DNA of 64,000 bases from Hyphomicrobiales bacterium (GTDB lineage Bacteria > Pseudomonadota > Alphaproteobacteria > Rhizobiales > Beijerinckiaceae), in the NCBI GenBank assembly GCA_900473415.1, contig UCLR01000032.1, forward strand, positions 198,990 through 262,989. Direction: 5' to 3'. Below are positions 8,224-16,343 of this stretch, in pieces. The notes below the pieces were generated by a model. The model made no database searches, was not told the DNA's origin, and worked only from the letters and a program-made list of their open reading frames with translations. The position numbers and the translations under genes were made by a program. Numbering within the stretch: position 1 is the stretch's first letter; the number at the start of each line of letters is the position of its first letter.

Positions 8224-8583
8224 ATGACGAAGATACTGCTCGCGGAAGACGACAACGACATGCGTCGTTTCCTGGTCAAGGCCCTGCAGAATGCGGGCTA
8301 CGACGTCGCTTCGTTCGACAACGGCCTCTCGGCCTATAACCGGCTGCGCGAGGAGCCCTTCGAACTCCTGCTCACCGACATCGTGATGCCGGAGATGGAC
8401 GGCATCGAGCTGGCGCGTCGCGCCACCGAGCTCGATCCCGACATCAAGGTGATGTTCATCACGGGCTTCGCCGCCGTCGCGCTCAACCCTGATTCGCAGG
8501 CTCCGAAGGATGCGAAGGTGCTTTCCAAGCCCTTCCACCTGCGCGAGCTCGTCAACGAGGTCGAGAAGCTTCTCGCGGCCTGA
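8224..8583 (+). CDS. cpdR: Single-domain response regulator CpdR
   Basis: 119 residues, a stand-alone receiver domain. In Caulobacter and rhizobia, unphosphorylated CpdR is the ClpXP adaptor that primes cell-cycle proteolysis (CtrA pathway, PdeA), and phosphorylation through CckA-ChpT switches it off. Seen here: acidic pocket AEDD, phosphoacceptor Asp52 in LLTDIVMP, the switch Thr in FITGFAAVAL, and Lys in SKPFHL. The strings GFAAVALNPDS and APKDAKVLSKPFHL are almost diagnostic of CpdR. It ends in Leu-Leu-Ala-Ala, a degron-like C-terminus. It stands alone, just upstream of tRNA-Val. Confidence 0.93.
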   Translation: MTKILLAEDDNDMRRFLVKALQNAGYDVASFDNGLSAYNRLREEPFELLLTDIVMPEMDGIELARRATELDPDIKVMFITGFAAVALNPDSQAPKDAKVLSKPFHLRELVNEVEKLLAA

Positions 8584-8604
8584 CGATTTATCCGGCAAAC
8601 ACCC

Positions 8605-8632
8605 TTGCAAGCCGCGAGGGGAGCCGTTATAG
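8605..8632 (+). promoter_or_regulatory. Candidate promoter of tRNA-Val
   Basis: TTGCAA and TTATAG separated by 16 nt, ending about 70 nt before the tRNA and just after the cpdR stop. Confidence 0.4.
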
Positions 8633-8704
8633 CCCCCTCACCTCGCAGCGTGACCGCGGCCTTCACGGCCAGGACACGCTCCGAAGCCGCCTCGATGCGG
8701 CAAC

Positions 8705-8779
<75 letters not shown>

Positions 8780-8806
8780 TTTTGCCCTTGAAACACAGGG
8801 ACGAAA

Positions 8807-8832
8807 GGCCGCCCTCACCGGGCGGCCTTTTT
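8807..8832 (+). terminator. Rho-independent terminator after tRNA-Val
   Basis: GGCCGCCC/GGGCGGCC perfect 8-bp stem with TCACC loop and a T5 tail. The LysR gene ends 14 nt further on the other strand, so the hairpin could serve both. Confidence 0.85.
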
Positions 8833-8845
8833 GCTGTGCGGCGCT

Positions 8846-9751
8846 TCATTCCTCGCTCGGCGCGAGCTGGCGCACGAAACGACGCAGCAGAGCTTCGAAG
8901 GCGGAGAGCGCCGGAGAGATCGACCGCCCGCTCGGCCGGATCATGACGATGTCGCGAGCGATCGAGGGCTCCGCCAGCGGCCGGGAGATCACGGAAGCCG
9001 GCGCCACCGCCCGCGCATAAGTCGGCAGCACTGCGACACCGAGCCCAGCCTCGACCAGCGCCAGCGCCGTCGTGATCTGCGCCACCTCATAGGCTGGCTT
9101 CAGGATGATCTGCGCGCTCTCATAACCGACCTCGACCAGCAGGCGGATGCCGCTGTCGCGCGTCAGCGTGATCAGCGGCTCCTCGTCGAGATCGCGCCAG
9201 AGCACCGTGTCTCGTTCCGTAAAACGGCTGTCGCGGCTGCAGAACAGCATCAGGCTGTCGCGCGCCAGCGGCACGCGCTCGATATTGTCCTCCAGCGCCG
9301 AGAAGGTGCCGACGCCGCAATCGGCCTTGCCGAAGCGCACCGCCTCGACGACGAGATCGTTGCGCGCATCGACGATCGCAACCTGCAGGCCGGGATGCCG
9401 CTCCTGCAGCGCCACGATCGTCGGGGGCATGATCACCGCCGCCAGCAGCGGCGGCACCGCCACGACGATGCGGCCGCGCCGGCGCTCCGCCAGCCCGTTG
9501 GCATTCTGCACCGCCGTGTCGAGGTCCTGCACGATCTTCAGCGCCGCGCCGTGGAACTCGCGCCCGCCCTCGGTCAGCTCGACCCGGCGCGTCGTCCGGT
9601 CCAGCACGCGGATGCCGAGCTCCCGCTCCAGTTCCCGCACGAGCTGGGAGAGCGCCGGCTGCGCCATGTGCAGCCGTTCCGCCGCCTTGGTGAAGGTGCC
9701 TTGCTCGGTCACGGCGAGGAAGGCCTGGATCTGGCGCAGCGTGATCGCCAT
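8846..9751 (-). CDS. LysR family transcriptional regulator
   Basis: 301 residues. N-terminal winged helix (about 1-60: ITLRQIQAFLAVTEQGTFTK, AAERLHMAQPALSQLVRELE) and a C-terminal periplasmic-binding-like effector domain (about 90-290). It diverges from the DapA-like/dioxygenase/ABC importer operon with a 110-nt gap that holds a palindrome, so it very likely controls that operon in response to the imported substrate or a pathway intermediate (inference from LysR convention). The ATG at 9751 follows AGGG. Confidence 0.92.
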   Translation of the reverse strand: MAITLRQIQAFLAVTEQGTFTKAAERLHMAQPALSQLVRELERELGIRVLDRTTRRVELTEGGREFHGAALKIVQDLDTAVQNANGLAERRRGRIVVAVPPLLAAVIMPPTIVALQERHPGLQVAIVDARNDLVVEAVRFGKADCGVGTFSALEDNIERVPLARDSLMLFCSRDSRFTERDTVLWRDLDEEPLITLTRDSGIRLLVEVGYESAQIILKPAYEVAQITTALALVEAGLGVAVLPTYARAVAPASVISRPLAEPSIARDIVMIRPSGRSISPALSAFEALLRRFVRQLAPSEE

Positions 9752-9785
9752 GGAAACCCTGATTTATAAGGAGAGCTTCCGAATT

Positions 9786-9800
9786 CATACGAATGTTATG
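9786..9800. promoter_or_regulatory. Candidate LysR operator CATA-N7-TATG
   Basis: An interrupted palindrome in the divergent region between the LysR gene and the DapA-like gene. Its T-N9-A core is close to, but not exactly, the usual T-N11-A LysR box. Confidence 0.35.
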
Positions 9801-9861
9801 AGTTGCCGTATAGCCCGCCTCTCATCATCCTGCCCCGCAGCGGAAAGCGGGGATCGGGGCG

Positions 9862-10839
9862 ATGAAATACGCGAAGAAGGACGCCAAGGCCTACGCCCGC
9901 GCCCATATGAAGGGCATCTGGGCGGCGGCGCTCACGCCCTTCACCGACAGCCTCGCCATCGACGAGGACGGCTTCCGCGCCAATATCCGCCACTGGCTCG
10001 ACGATCTGAGGATCGACGGGCTTTTCATCGCCGGCAAGCAGGGCGAGTTCTTCTCGATGTCGGTCGAGGAGCGCAAACGCTCCTTCGAGCTGGCGGTCGA
10101 GGCCTCGGCCGGCCGCGGCCAGACGATCATGTCCTGCTCCGACCAGAACATGGACGTGGTGATCGATCTCGCCCGCCACGCGCAGAAGGTCGGCGCCGAC
10201 TACATCGTCGTCCATGCCCCGATCCTGCATTTCTTCAAGGCGCAGGACGAGACAGTCTGCGAATATTACCGGACCATCGCCGAGAAGGTCGATATCGGCA
10301 TCGCGCTCTGGAGCCACCCGGATTCGGGCTATCTGCTCTCGCCCCAACTCTGCAACCGGCTCGCCGATATCGAGAACGTGGTGGCGATCAAGTACAGCGT
10401 GCCGCGGCCGATGTATGCCGAGCTCACCCGCCTCGCGAGTGACCGCATCCTGGTCAGCACAGCCTCCGAGGAGGAATGGCTCGACAACATCCTCGAGCTC
10501 GGCTGGCAGCTCTATCTCTGCTCCTCGCCGCCCTATCTCATCCAGACCGCAAACGATCTGCGCATGCGCGAATACACCGACCTCGCCTTCGCCGGGCAGG
10601 CCGAGAAGGCTCGCGCCGTGCGCGACAGCCTGAACCCGGTGCGTGAGGCGCTGCGCGGGACGCGACCGGCCGAGAAGCCGCATGCGCATCAGAAATACTG
10701 GCAGGAGCTGCTCGGCCAGGTCGGCGGGCGGGTCCGGCCGCCGATGCTGGAGCTGACCGAGGCCGAGAAGGCCACGACGCGCTCAGCCTTCGAGACCTGC
10801 GGCCTGAAACCTGGCGCCGCGCTGGCCAGGGCTGGCTAG
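9862..10839 (+). CDS. Dihydrodipicolinate synthase (DapA) superfamily protein, likely aldolase/lyase of the catabolic operon
   Basis: 325 residues, TIM-barrel class I aldolase superfamily. The family GxxGE signature is present as GKQGEFFSM, and the Schiff-base Lys sits in VVAIKYS. The position of the catalytic Tyr (YNxP motif in DapA) reads LWSHPDSGY, so Tyr is replaced by Trp, arguing against true DapA activity. The N- and C-termini are longer than in DapA (about 292 aa). As first gene of the operon with 3-hydroxyanthranilate dioxygenase, it probably performs C-C cleavage, decarboxylation or hydration of a ring-fission product (inference). Likely co-transcribed with the next gene, 42 nt away. 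Confidence 0.8.
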   Translation: MKYAKKDAKAYARAHMKGIWAAALTPFTDSLAIDEDGFRANIRHWLDDLRIDGLFIAGKQGEFFSMSVEERKRSFELAVEASAGRGQTIMSCSDQNMDVVIDLARHAQKVGADYIVVHAPILHFFKAQDETVCEYYRTIAEKVDIGIALWSHPDSGYLLSPQLCNRLADIENVVAIKYSVPRPMYAELTRLASDRILVSTASEEEWLDNILELGWQLYLCSSPPYLIQTANDLRMREYTDLAFAGQAEKARAVRDSLNPVREALRGTRPAEKPHAHQKYWQELLGQVGGRVRPPMLELTEAEKATTRSAFETCGLKPGAALARAG

Positions 10840-10881
10840 GAAACAATGGCCGGCCAAGACGACAACGGGAGAGGTGGAACC

Positions 10882-11433
10882 ATGGCGACCGAAGGACGGC
10901 TGAAGGCCTTCAACTTCAAGAAATGGATCGAGGAGCACGAGCATCTGCTCAAGCCGCCGGTCGGCAACAAGAAGGTCTTCGACGATGGCCAGATGACGGT
11001 GATGGTCGTCGGCGGGCCGAACCAGCGCGCCGATTTCCATGATGATCCGGTGGAGGAGTTCTTCTACCAGCTCAAGGGCGACATGATGCTGAAGGTCGTC
11101 GACAACGGGAAGCACTACGATGTCACGATCCGCGAGGGTGAGGTCTTCCTGCTGCCGCCGCATGTGCGCCACTCGCCGCAGCGTCCCCAGGAGGGCTCGA
11201 TCGGGCTCGTGGTCGAGCCGGCGCGCAGCGCCGATCAGGTCGATGGCTTCGAGTGGTATTGCTTCGAGTGCAAGGGGCTGGTGCATCGCATCGAGGTGAA
11301 GGTGAAGGACCTCGTCAAGGACCTTCCGCCGCTCTACGAGGCGTTCTTCTCCGATGAGAAGGCCCGCACCTGCAGGCATTGCGGCGCGTTGCATCCCGGC
11401 AAGAAGCCCCCGGCGGGCTGGGTTGCCCTCTGA
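10882..11433 (+). CDS. nbaC: 3-hydroxyanthranilate 3,4-dioxygenase
   Basis: 183 residues, cupin extradiol dioxygenase that opens 3-hydroxyanthranilate to 2-amino-3-carboxymuconate semialdehyde. All landmarks of the Cupriavidus enzyme are present with a +2 shift: iron ligands His53, Glu59, His97; substrate-binding Arg49, Arg101, Glu112; and the rubredoxin-like Cys127/130 (CFEC) and Cys164/167 (CRHC). The start at 10882 has GAGAGG upstream and gives the family length; an upstream in-frame ATG at 10846 would add 12 residues. No kynureninase, ACMS decarboxylase or quinolinate phosphoribosyltransferase gene adjoins it, and the neighbours are transport and downstream catabolism. Confidence 0.93.
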   Translation: MATEGRLKAFNFKKWIEEHEHLLKPPVGNKKVFDDGQMTVMVVGGPNQRADFHDDPVEEFFYQLKGDMMLKVVDNGKHYDVTIREGEVFLLPPHVRHSPQRPQEGSIGLVVEPARSADQVDGFEWYCFECKGLVHRIEVKVKDLVKDLPPLYEAFFSDEKARTCRHCGALHPGKKPPAGWVAL

Positions 11434-11474
11434 AAGCGCCGCGCCGAAAGGCTGACTCCGCTTTTAGGTAGAGC

Positions 11475-11500
11475 CGATGCTGAAATGATGTGCAGCATCG
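11475..11500 (+). promoter_or_regulatory. Inverted repeat CGATGCTG-N10-CAGCATCG upstream of livK
   Basis: Eight-base perfect arms in the 206-nt gap between the dioxygenase and substrate-binding protein genes. It could be a hairpin that sets differential expression of livK or an operator. Nothing else is evident in the gap. Confidence 0.35.
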
Positions 11501-11639
11501 CCTTGCATCCGGAAGGAAGCGCGGCGATCCTGCGTTTCCGCCGGGGCAGCGCCCGGATTCGAATACGCATAAGCGCGGCGGCGCAGAAACGCCGCGTCGA
11601 ACCATTTCAGAGGCAAAACGGAACGGCTGGAGTCCAAGA

Positions 11640-12803
11640 ATGAAACTGCGCGGATTGCTTTTCGGCATCGCGGCGTCGCTGGCTGCGACCACCGCCTTCG
11701 CCCAGGCGCCGGTCAAGATCGGCATGATCACCACGCTTTCGGGTCCCGGCGGCTATCTCGGCCAGGACATCCGCGACGCCTTCAAGCTCGCGATCGACAT
11801 GGAAGGCGGCAAGCTCGGCGGCGTGCCGGTCGAGCTCATGGTCGAGGATGACGGCCTCAAGCCCGGCCAGGGCAAGCAGATCGCCGAGAAGATGCTGAAG
11901 ACCGACGGCATCAAGATCATGACCGGCATCGTCTTCTCGAACGTCGCCGGCGCCACCGTGCCGGACATCGTCGATTCCGGTGCGCTCTATGTCAGCCCCA
12001 ACGCCGCACCGTCCAACTTCGCCGGCAAGGAGTGCAACGAGAACTACTTCGTCATCGCCTGGCAGAACGACAGCCTGCACGAAAGCGCCGGGCAGTACGC
12101 CACCAATCTCGGCTACAAGAAGGCCTTCATCCTCGCCCCGAACTATCAGGCCGGCAAGGATGCGCTGACCGGCTTCAAGCGCCTGTTCAAGGGCGACGTC
12201 GTCGGCGAAGTCTATACCCGCCTGGACCAGACCGACTTCGCGCCCGAGATGGCGCAGATCAAGGCGGCCAATCCGGACGTCGTCTTCCAGTTCCATCCGG
12301 GCGGCCTCGGCATCGCCTTCATGCGCCAGTACCAGCAGGCCGGCCTGCTCGGCCAGGTGCCGATGGTCCTGGCCGCGCCCTCGGCCGACTCGACCACGCT
12401 CAAGGCGGTCGGCGATGCCGCGCTTGGCGCCAACGTCACCAGCCACTGGAACTCCGACTTCGACAATCCGGCCAACAAGAAGTTCATGGAGGCCTGGACC
12501 AAGGCCTACAACCGGGTGCCGACCTATTACGCCAGCCAAGGCTACGACACCGCCCTCGCCATTGCCTCCGCCCTGAAGGCGACCGGCGGGAAGGCCGACG
12601 TGCCGGCGCTTCGCACGGCTCTCGCCAAGGCCGATTTCCAGTCGGTGCGCGGTGCCTTCAAGTTCGGCAAGAACCAGCACCCGGTGCAGGATTGGTACGC
12701 GCTGAAGGTCGAGAAAGGCCCGGACGGCGCGCCCATCCTGAAGACGGTCGGCAAGGTGCTGAGCAACCACGGCGACGTCTACGCCAAGGACTGCAAGCTC
12801 TGA
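11640..12803 (+). CDS. Branched-chain amino acid-type ABC transporter, periplasmic substrate-binding protein
   Basis: 387 residues. Signal peptide LLFGIAASLAATTAFA (cleavage before QAPVKIG) then a type I periplasmic-binding fold (Peripla_BP_6): IGMITTLSGPGGYLGQD, ALYVSPNAAPS, FILAPNYQAGKDAL, YYASQGYDTALAIASAL. Relatives bind branched-chain amino acids, amides or aromatic acids. The partners are the permease and ATPase genes that follow, and the operon context suggests an aromatic acid ligand such as a (hydroxy)anthranilate (inference). The ATG at 11640 is fixed by the signal peptide; the same frame is open upstream. Confidence 0.92.
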   Translation: MKLRGLLFGIAASLAATTAFAQAPVKIGMITTLSGPGGYLGQDIRDAFKLAIDMEGGKLGGVPVELMVEDDGLKPGQGKQIAEKMLKTDGIKIMTGIVFSNVAGATVPDIVDSGALYVSPNAAPSNFAGKECNENYFVIAWQNDSLHESAGQYATNLGYKKAFILAPNYQAGKDALTGFKRLFKGDVVGEVYTRLDQTDFAPEMAQIKAANPDVVFQFHPGGLGIAFMRQYQQAGLLGQVPMVLAAPSADSTTLKAVGDAALGANVTSHWNSDFDNPANKKFMEAWTKAYNRVPTYYASQGYDTALAIASALKATGGKADVPALRTALAKADFQSVRGAFKFGKNQHPVQDWYALKVEKGPDGAPILKTVGKVLSNHGDVYAKDCKL

Positions 12804-12825
12804 GTCTCTTATTGGAAAGTGCAGC

Positions 12826-12921
12826 CGTCATTCCGGACGGGCCGCGTTAGCGGCGCCGATCCGGAATCCATCGTAAGGCCCGGCGCTCTGGGATGGATTT
12901 CGGGTCAAGCCCGGAATGACG
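12826..12921. repeat. REP-like palindromic element, copy 2 (inverted relative to copy 1)
   Basis: Starts CGTCATTCCGGACGG and ends GGTCAAGCCCGGAATGACG; the reverse complement aligns with 4112-4208 including the internal CCAGAGCG block. It sits between livK and livH, inside an operon, where it may form a hairpin attenuating or stabilising the livK message (inference). Confidence 0.7.
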
Positions 12922-12948
12922 GCGTGTTTCCGTCGTAAAACGGCAGCG

Positions 12949-13863
12949 ATGACGCTCGTTCTCGAACAATTGCTCAACGGCCTGCAGTTTGGCGTGATGC
13001 TGTTTCTGCTCGCCGCCGGGCTCACCCTGATCTTCGGCATCATGGGCGTGATCAACCTCGCCCACGGTTCGCTCTACATGGTCGGCGCCTATGCCTCCGC
13101 CTTCGCGGCGGCGCAGACCGGCTCAGTCTGGCTCGCGCTGCTGGCCGGGCTTGCCGGCGCCGCCATCGCGGGCATGGTGGTCGAAATCGTGGTGCTGCGC
13201 AGGCTCTACGCACGGAACCATCTCGACCAGGTCCTGGCGACCTTCGCGCTGATCCTGATCTTCAATCAGGGCGTGACCATCCTGTTCGGCCGTCAGCCGC
13301 TCTTCGTCTCGGTGCCCCCCGCGCTCAACGGCTCGGTCCAGCTTCTGCCGGGCCTGACCTACCCGGTCTATCGGCTGGCGATCATCGCGGTCGGCCTTCT
13401 GGTCGCGCTCGGCCTCTACCTCCTGATCAACCGCACCCGCATCGGCATGCTGGTGCGCGCCGGCGCCACGCATCGCGAGATGGTCCGCGCGCTCGGCGTC
13501 GACATCCGCCTGCTCTACACCGCGGTCTTCGGGCTCGGTGCCCTGCTCGCAGGCCTCGCCGGGCTGATGGCCGGCCCGATCCTCGCCGTGCAGGTCGGCA
13601 TGGGCGAGCAGATCCTGATCATGACCTTCGTGGTGGTGGTGATCGGCGGTGTCGGCTCGATCCGCGGAGCCTTCTTCGGCGCACTGATCGTCGGCCTCGT
13701 CGACACCTCGCTACGCGCCTTCATGCCTGGCCTGCTGCGGCATGTCATGACTGGTCCGGAGGCCGATGCGCTCGGCGCCGGCCTCGCCTCGATGGGCATC
13801 TATCTTCTCATGGCCATCGTGCTGCTCGTGCGGCCCAAGGGATTGTTCCCTGCCCATGTCTGA
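12949..13863 (+). CDS. livH: Branched-chain amino acid-type ABC transporter permease (LivH)
   Basis: 304 residues, inner-membrane permease of the LivH family with about eight hydrophobic segments. Typical stretches: GLTLIFGIMGVINLAHGSLYM, AGATHREMVRALGVDI (the cytoplasmic loop contacting the ATPases) and VVVVIGGVGSIRGAFFGALIVG. The ATG at 12949 begins MTLVLEQLLNGLQFG as in the family; an ATG 11 codons earlier lies in the REP-derived sequence and is unlikely. It overlaps livM by 8 nt. Confidence 0.93.
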   Translation: MTLVLEQLLNGLQFGVMLFLLAAGLTLIFGIMGVINLAHGSLYMVGAYASAFAAAQTGSVWLALLAGLAGAAIAGMVVEIVVLRRLYARNHLDQVLATFALILIFNQGVTILFGRQPLFVSVPPALNGSVQLLPGLTYPVYRLAIIAVGLLVALGLYLLINRTRIGMLVRAGATHREMVRALGVDIRLLYTAVFGLGALLAGLAGLMAGPILAVQVGMGEQILIMTFVVVVIGGVGSIRGAFFGALIVGLVDTSLRAFMPGLLRHVMTGPEADALGAGLASMGIYLLMAIVLLVRPKGLFPAHV

Positions 13864-14893
13864 CGGCACCACCACTGACGAAGCGCTCAATCCTGCGGCG
13901 TCCGCCGCCCCCGCCTATGGCCGCAGCCTCGCATTGCTGGCGCTGGCAATCGTACTGATCGCACTGCCCTTCACCGTGCAGGCGATCGGCCAGCCGGCGC
14001 TGGTGCCGCTCGCGACACGCGTGCTGATCTACGCCATTGCCGCCGCCAGCCTGAACCTCGCGCTCGGCTTCGGCGGCATGGTCTCCTTCGGCCACGCGGC
14101 CTTCTTCGGAATCGGCGGCTATGTCGTCGGCATCCTCTACCGGACAATGACGGATGACGGGCTCTTCCTCGGCTTCATCCCCGGCACGGACCAATTGCTG
14201 ATCACACTGCCGGCCGCACTTCTGGTCGGCGGCCTCTTCGCCTGCATCATCGGTGCACTCAGCTTACGCACCAGCGGCGTGCAGTTCATCATGATCACGC
14301 TCGCCTTCGCGCAGATGCTGTTCTTCCTCTTCGTCTCGCTCAAGGCCTATGGCGGCGACGACGGCATGACGATCCGCCGCCGCAACGCGCTCTTCAGCCT
14401 CAACACCCGTGACGACATCACCTTCTACTTCATCTGCCTCTTCGTCGCGGCGCTGGTCTTCCTCGTGCTCTGGCGCATCGTCGGCTCTCGCTTCGGCATG
14501 GTGCTGGCCGGCATCCGCCAGAATGAACGGCGCATGGCGGCAATCGGCATCGCGCCCTATCGCTACAAGCTCGCGGCCTTCGTCATCTCCGGCATGGGCA
14601 CAGGCCTCGCTGGCGCGCTGATGGCGAACTATCTGCGCTTTGTCAGCCCCGACATGCTGCACTGGACCAAATCCGGCGAGCTGATGATCATGGTCATCCT
14701 CGGCGGCGTCGGGACGCTGCTCGGCCCGCTCTTGGGTGCAGCCGCCCTCGTCGTCCTCGAAACCGTGCTGACCGGCTGGACCGAGCATTGGCAGCTCGTG
14801 CTCGGCCCGATCCTGCTGCTCGTCGTGCTTTTCACGCAAGGCGGGCTCAACGGGTTGCTCGGCCGCCTCGGCCTCGGCAGGAGCGCGCCATGA
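13856..14893 (+). CDS. livM: Branched-chain amino acid-type ABC transporter permease (LivM)
   Basis: 345 residues, second membrane subunit. After a cytoplasmic N-terminus (about 25 residues) come around ten hydrophobic segments with LNLALGFGGMVSFGHAAFFG, RLALGFGGM-type loops, GIRQNERRMAAIGI (ATPase coupling loop) and MVILGGVGTLLGPLLGA. It starts within the end of livH (8-nt overlap) and ends ATGA-coupled to livG. Confidence 0.93.
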   Translation: MSDGTTTDEALNPAASAAPAYGRSLALLALAIVLIALPFTVQAIGQPALVPLATRVLIYAIAAASLNLALGFGGMVSFGHAAFFGIGGYVVGILYRTMTDDGLFLGFIPGTDQLLITLPAALLVGGLFACIIGALSLRTSGVQFIMITLAFAQMLFFLFVSLKAYGGDDGMTIRRRNALFSLNTRDDITFYFICLFVAALVFLVLWRIVGSRFGMVLAGIRQNERRMAAIGIAPYRYKLAAFVISGMGTGLAGALMANYLRFVSPDMLHWTKSGELMIMVILGGVGTLLGPLLGAAALVVLETVLTGWTEHWQLVLGPILLLVVLFTQGGLNGLLGRLGLGRSAP

Positions 14894-15642
14894 CCGCGCC
14901 GCTCCTCTCGGTCCGCGGCCTGCGCAAGCGCTTCGGCGGCCTCGTCGCCACCGACGGCGTCAATCTCGACGTGCGCGACGGCGAGATCCACGCGTTGATC
15001 GGCCCGAACGGCGCCGGCAAGACCACGCTGATCACCCAGCTCTTCGGCGAATTGACGCATGACGAGGGCGCGATCCTGCTCGAAGGCGAGGAGATCGGCG
15101 GCTTGACCACGGTCCAGCGCGTGCGCCGCGGCCTCGGCCGGACCTTCCAGATCAACCAGCTCCTGCCCGACTTCACCATGCTCGACAATGTCGCGCTGGC
15201 CGTGCAGGCGCAGGAGGGACACAGCTTCCGCTTCTTCGCGAATGCCCGCCGCGACGAGTCCTTGCGCACCCGCGCCCGCCAGCACCTCGCCACCGCGGGA
15301 TTGAGCCACCGCGCCGAGGTCAAGGTCGCAGACCTCTCCCATGGCGAGCAGAAGCAGCTCGAATTCGCCATCGCGCTCGCCTGCGAGCCGCGCCTGCTGC
15401 TGCTCGACGAGCCGATGGCAGGCCTGGGCCATGCCGAGAGCGAACAGATGGTCGCGATGCTGTCGGCCCTGAAGGGCCGCGTCACCATGCTGCTGGTCGA
15501 GCACGACATGGACGCCGTCTTCGCACTGGCCGACCGCATCTCGGTGCTGGTTTATGGCCGCGTCATCGCCACCGGCACGGCCGAGGAGATCCGCGACAAT
15601 CCCGAGGTTCGCACCGCCTATCTCGGCGAGGGAGACGCCTGA
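14890..15642 (+). CDS. livG: Branched-chain amino acid-type ABC transporter ATP-binding protein (LivG)
   Basis: 250 residues. Walker A GPNGAGKTT, the Q-loop region FQINQLLPDFTML, signature LSHGEQKQLE (H in place of the usual G), Walker B LLLLDEP and the switch His in LLVEHDMD. The C-terminal VYGRVIATGTAEEI is typical of LivG. Start ATG overlaps the livM stop (ATGA), and its own stop overlaps the livF start, so translation is coupled. Confidence 0.94.
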   Translation: MTAPLLSVRGLRKRFGGLVATDGVNLDVRDGEIHALIGPNGAGKTTLITQLFGELTHDEGAILLEGEEIGGLTTVQRVRRGLGRTFQINQLLPDFTMLDNVALAVQAQEGHSFRFFANARRDESLRTRARQHLATAGLSHRAEVKVADLSHGEQKQLEFAIALACEPRLLLLDEPMAGLGHAESEQMVAMLSALKGRVTMLLVEHDMDAVFALADRISVLVYGRVIATGTAEEIRDNPEVRTAYLGEGDA

Positions 15643-16343
15643 TGCTGAGCGTGCGCGGCCTGCAATCGGCCTATGGCGCGAGCCAGGTTCTGTTCGATGT
15701 CGCGCTCGACATCGGCGATGGCGAGGTCGTGACGCTGCTCGGCCGCAACGGCATGGGCAAGACCACGACCGTGCGCTCGATCATGGGGCTGCTGGCGCCC
15801 AAGGGCGGCGAGATCAGCTTCGAGGGCCGCGCGGTGACCGGCATCGCTCCGGAGAAGATCGCCCGCTGCGGCATCGGCCTGGTGCCGGAAGGCCGGCAGG
15901 TCTTCCCGACACTGAGCGTGCGCGAAAACCTCGTCGCTACCGCCTCCAACCGGCTGAAACGCTCCTCTCCCTGGACGCTGGAGCGCGTCTACGCCCTCTT
16001 TCCCCGCCTCGGAGAGCGCGCCGGCCAGTCCGCCCGCACCCTCTCCGGCGGGGAGCAGCAGATGCTCGCGGTTGGTCGCGCCCTGATGACGAACCCGAAG
16101 CTGCTGATCCTCGACGAGGCGACGGAGGGGCTTGCCCCCGTCATCCGCGCCGAGATCTGGGGCTGCATCGAGGCGCTGAAGGCGCAAGGCCAGTCGATCC
16201 TGCTGATCGACAAGAACATCAACGTGCTGAAGCGCATCGCCGACCGGCATTACATCATCGAGAAGGGCCGCACGGTCTGGTCGGGATCCAGCGCCGATCT
16301 CGCGGAGAATGCAGAGCTGGTGCATCGCTATGTCGGCGTCTGA
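15642..16343 (+). CDS. livF: Branched-chain amino acid-type ABC transporter ATP-binding protein (LivF)
   Basis: 233 residues. Walker A GRNGMGKTT, GLVPEGRQVFPTLSVREN (LivF hallmark), signature LSGGEQQML and Walker B LLILDEATEGL. The switch-loop position reads LLIDKNINV where LivF proteins usually have LVEQN, so the canonical His/Gln environment is altered as is common for the LivF partner. Its 3' end overlaps the next gene by 14 nt. Confidence 0.93.
   Translation: MLSVRGLQSAYGASQVLFDVALDIGDGEVVTLLGRNGMGKTTTVRSIMGLLAPKGGEISFEGRAVTGIAPEKIARCGIGLVPEGRQVFPTLSVRENLVATASNRLKRSSPWTLERVYALFPRLGERAGQSARTLSGGEQQMLAVGRALMTNPKLLILDEATEGLAPVIRAEIWGCIEALKAQGQSILLIDKNINVLKRIADRHYIIEKGRTVWSGSSADLAENAELVHRYVGV

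Noticed and set aside
9862..10839. Lysine-biosynthesis dapA
   Set aside because: The catalytic Tyr motif is replaced and the gene is in a catabolic operon.
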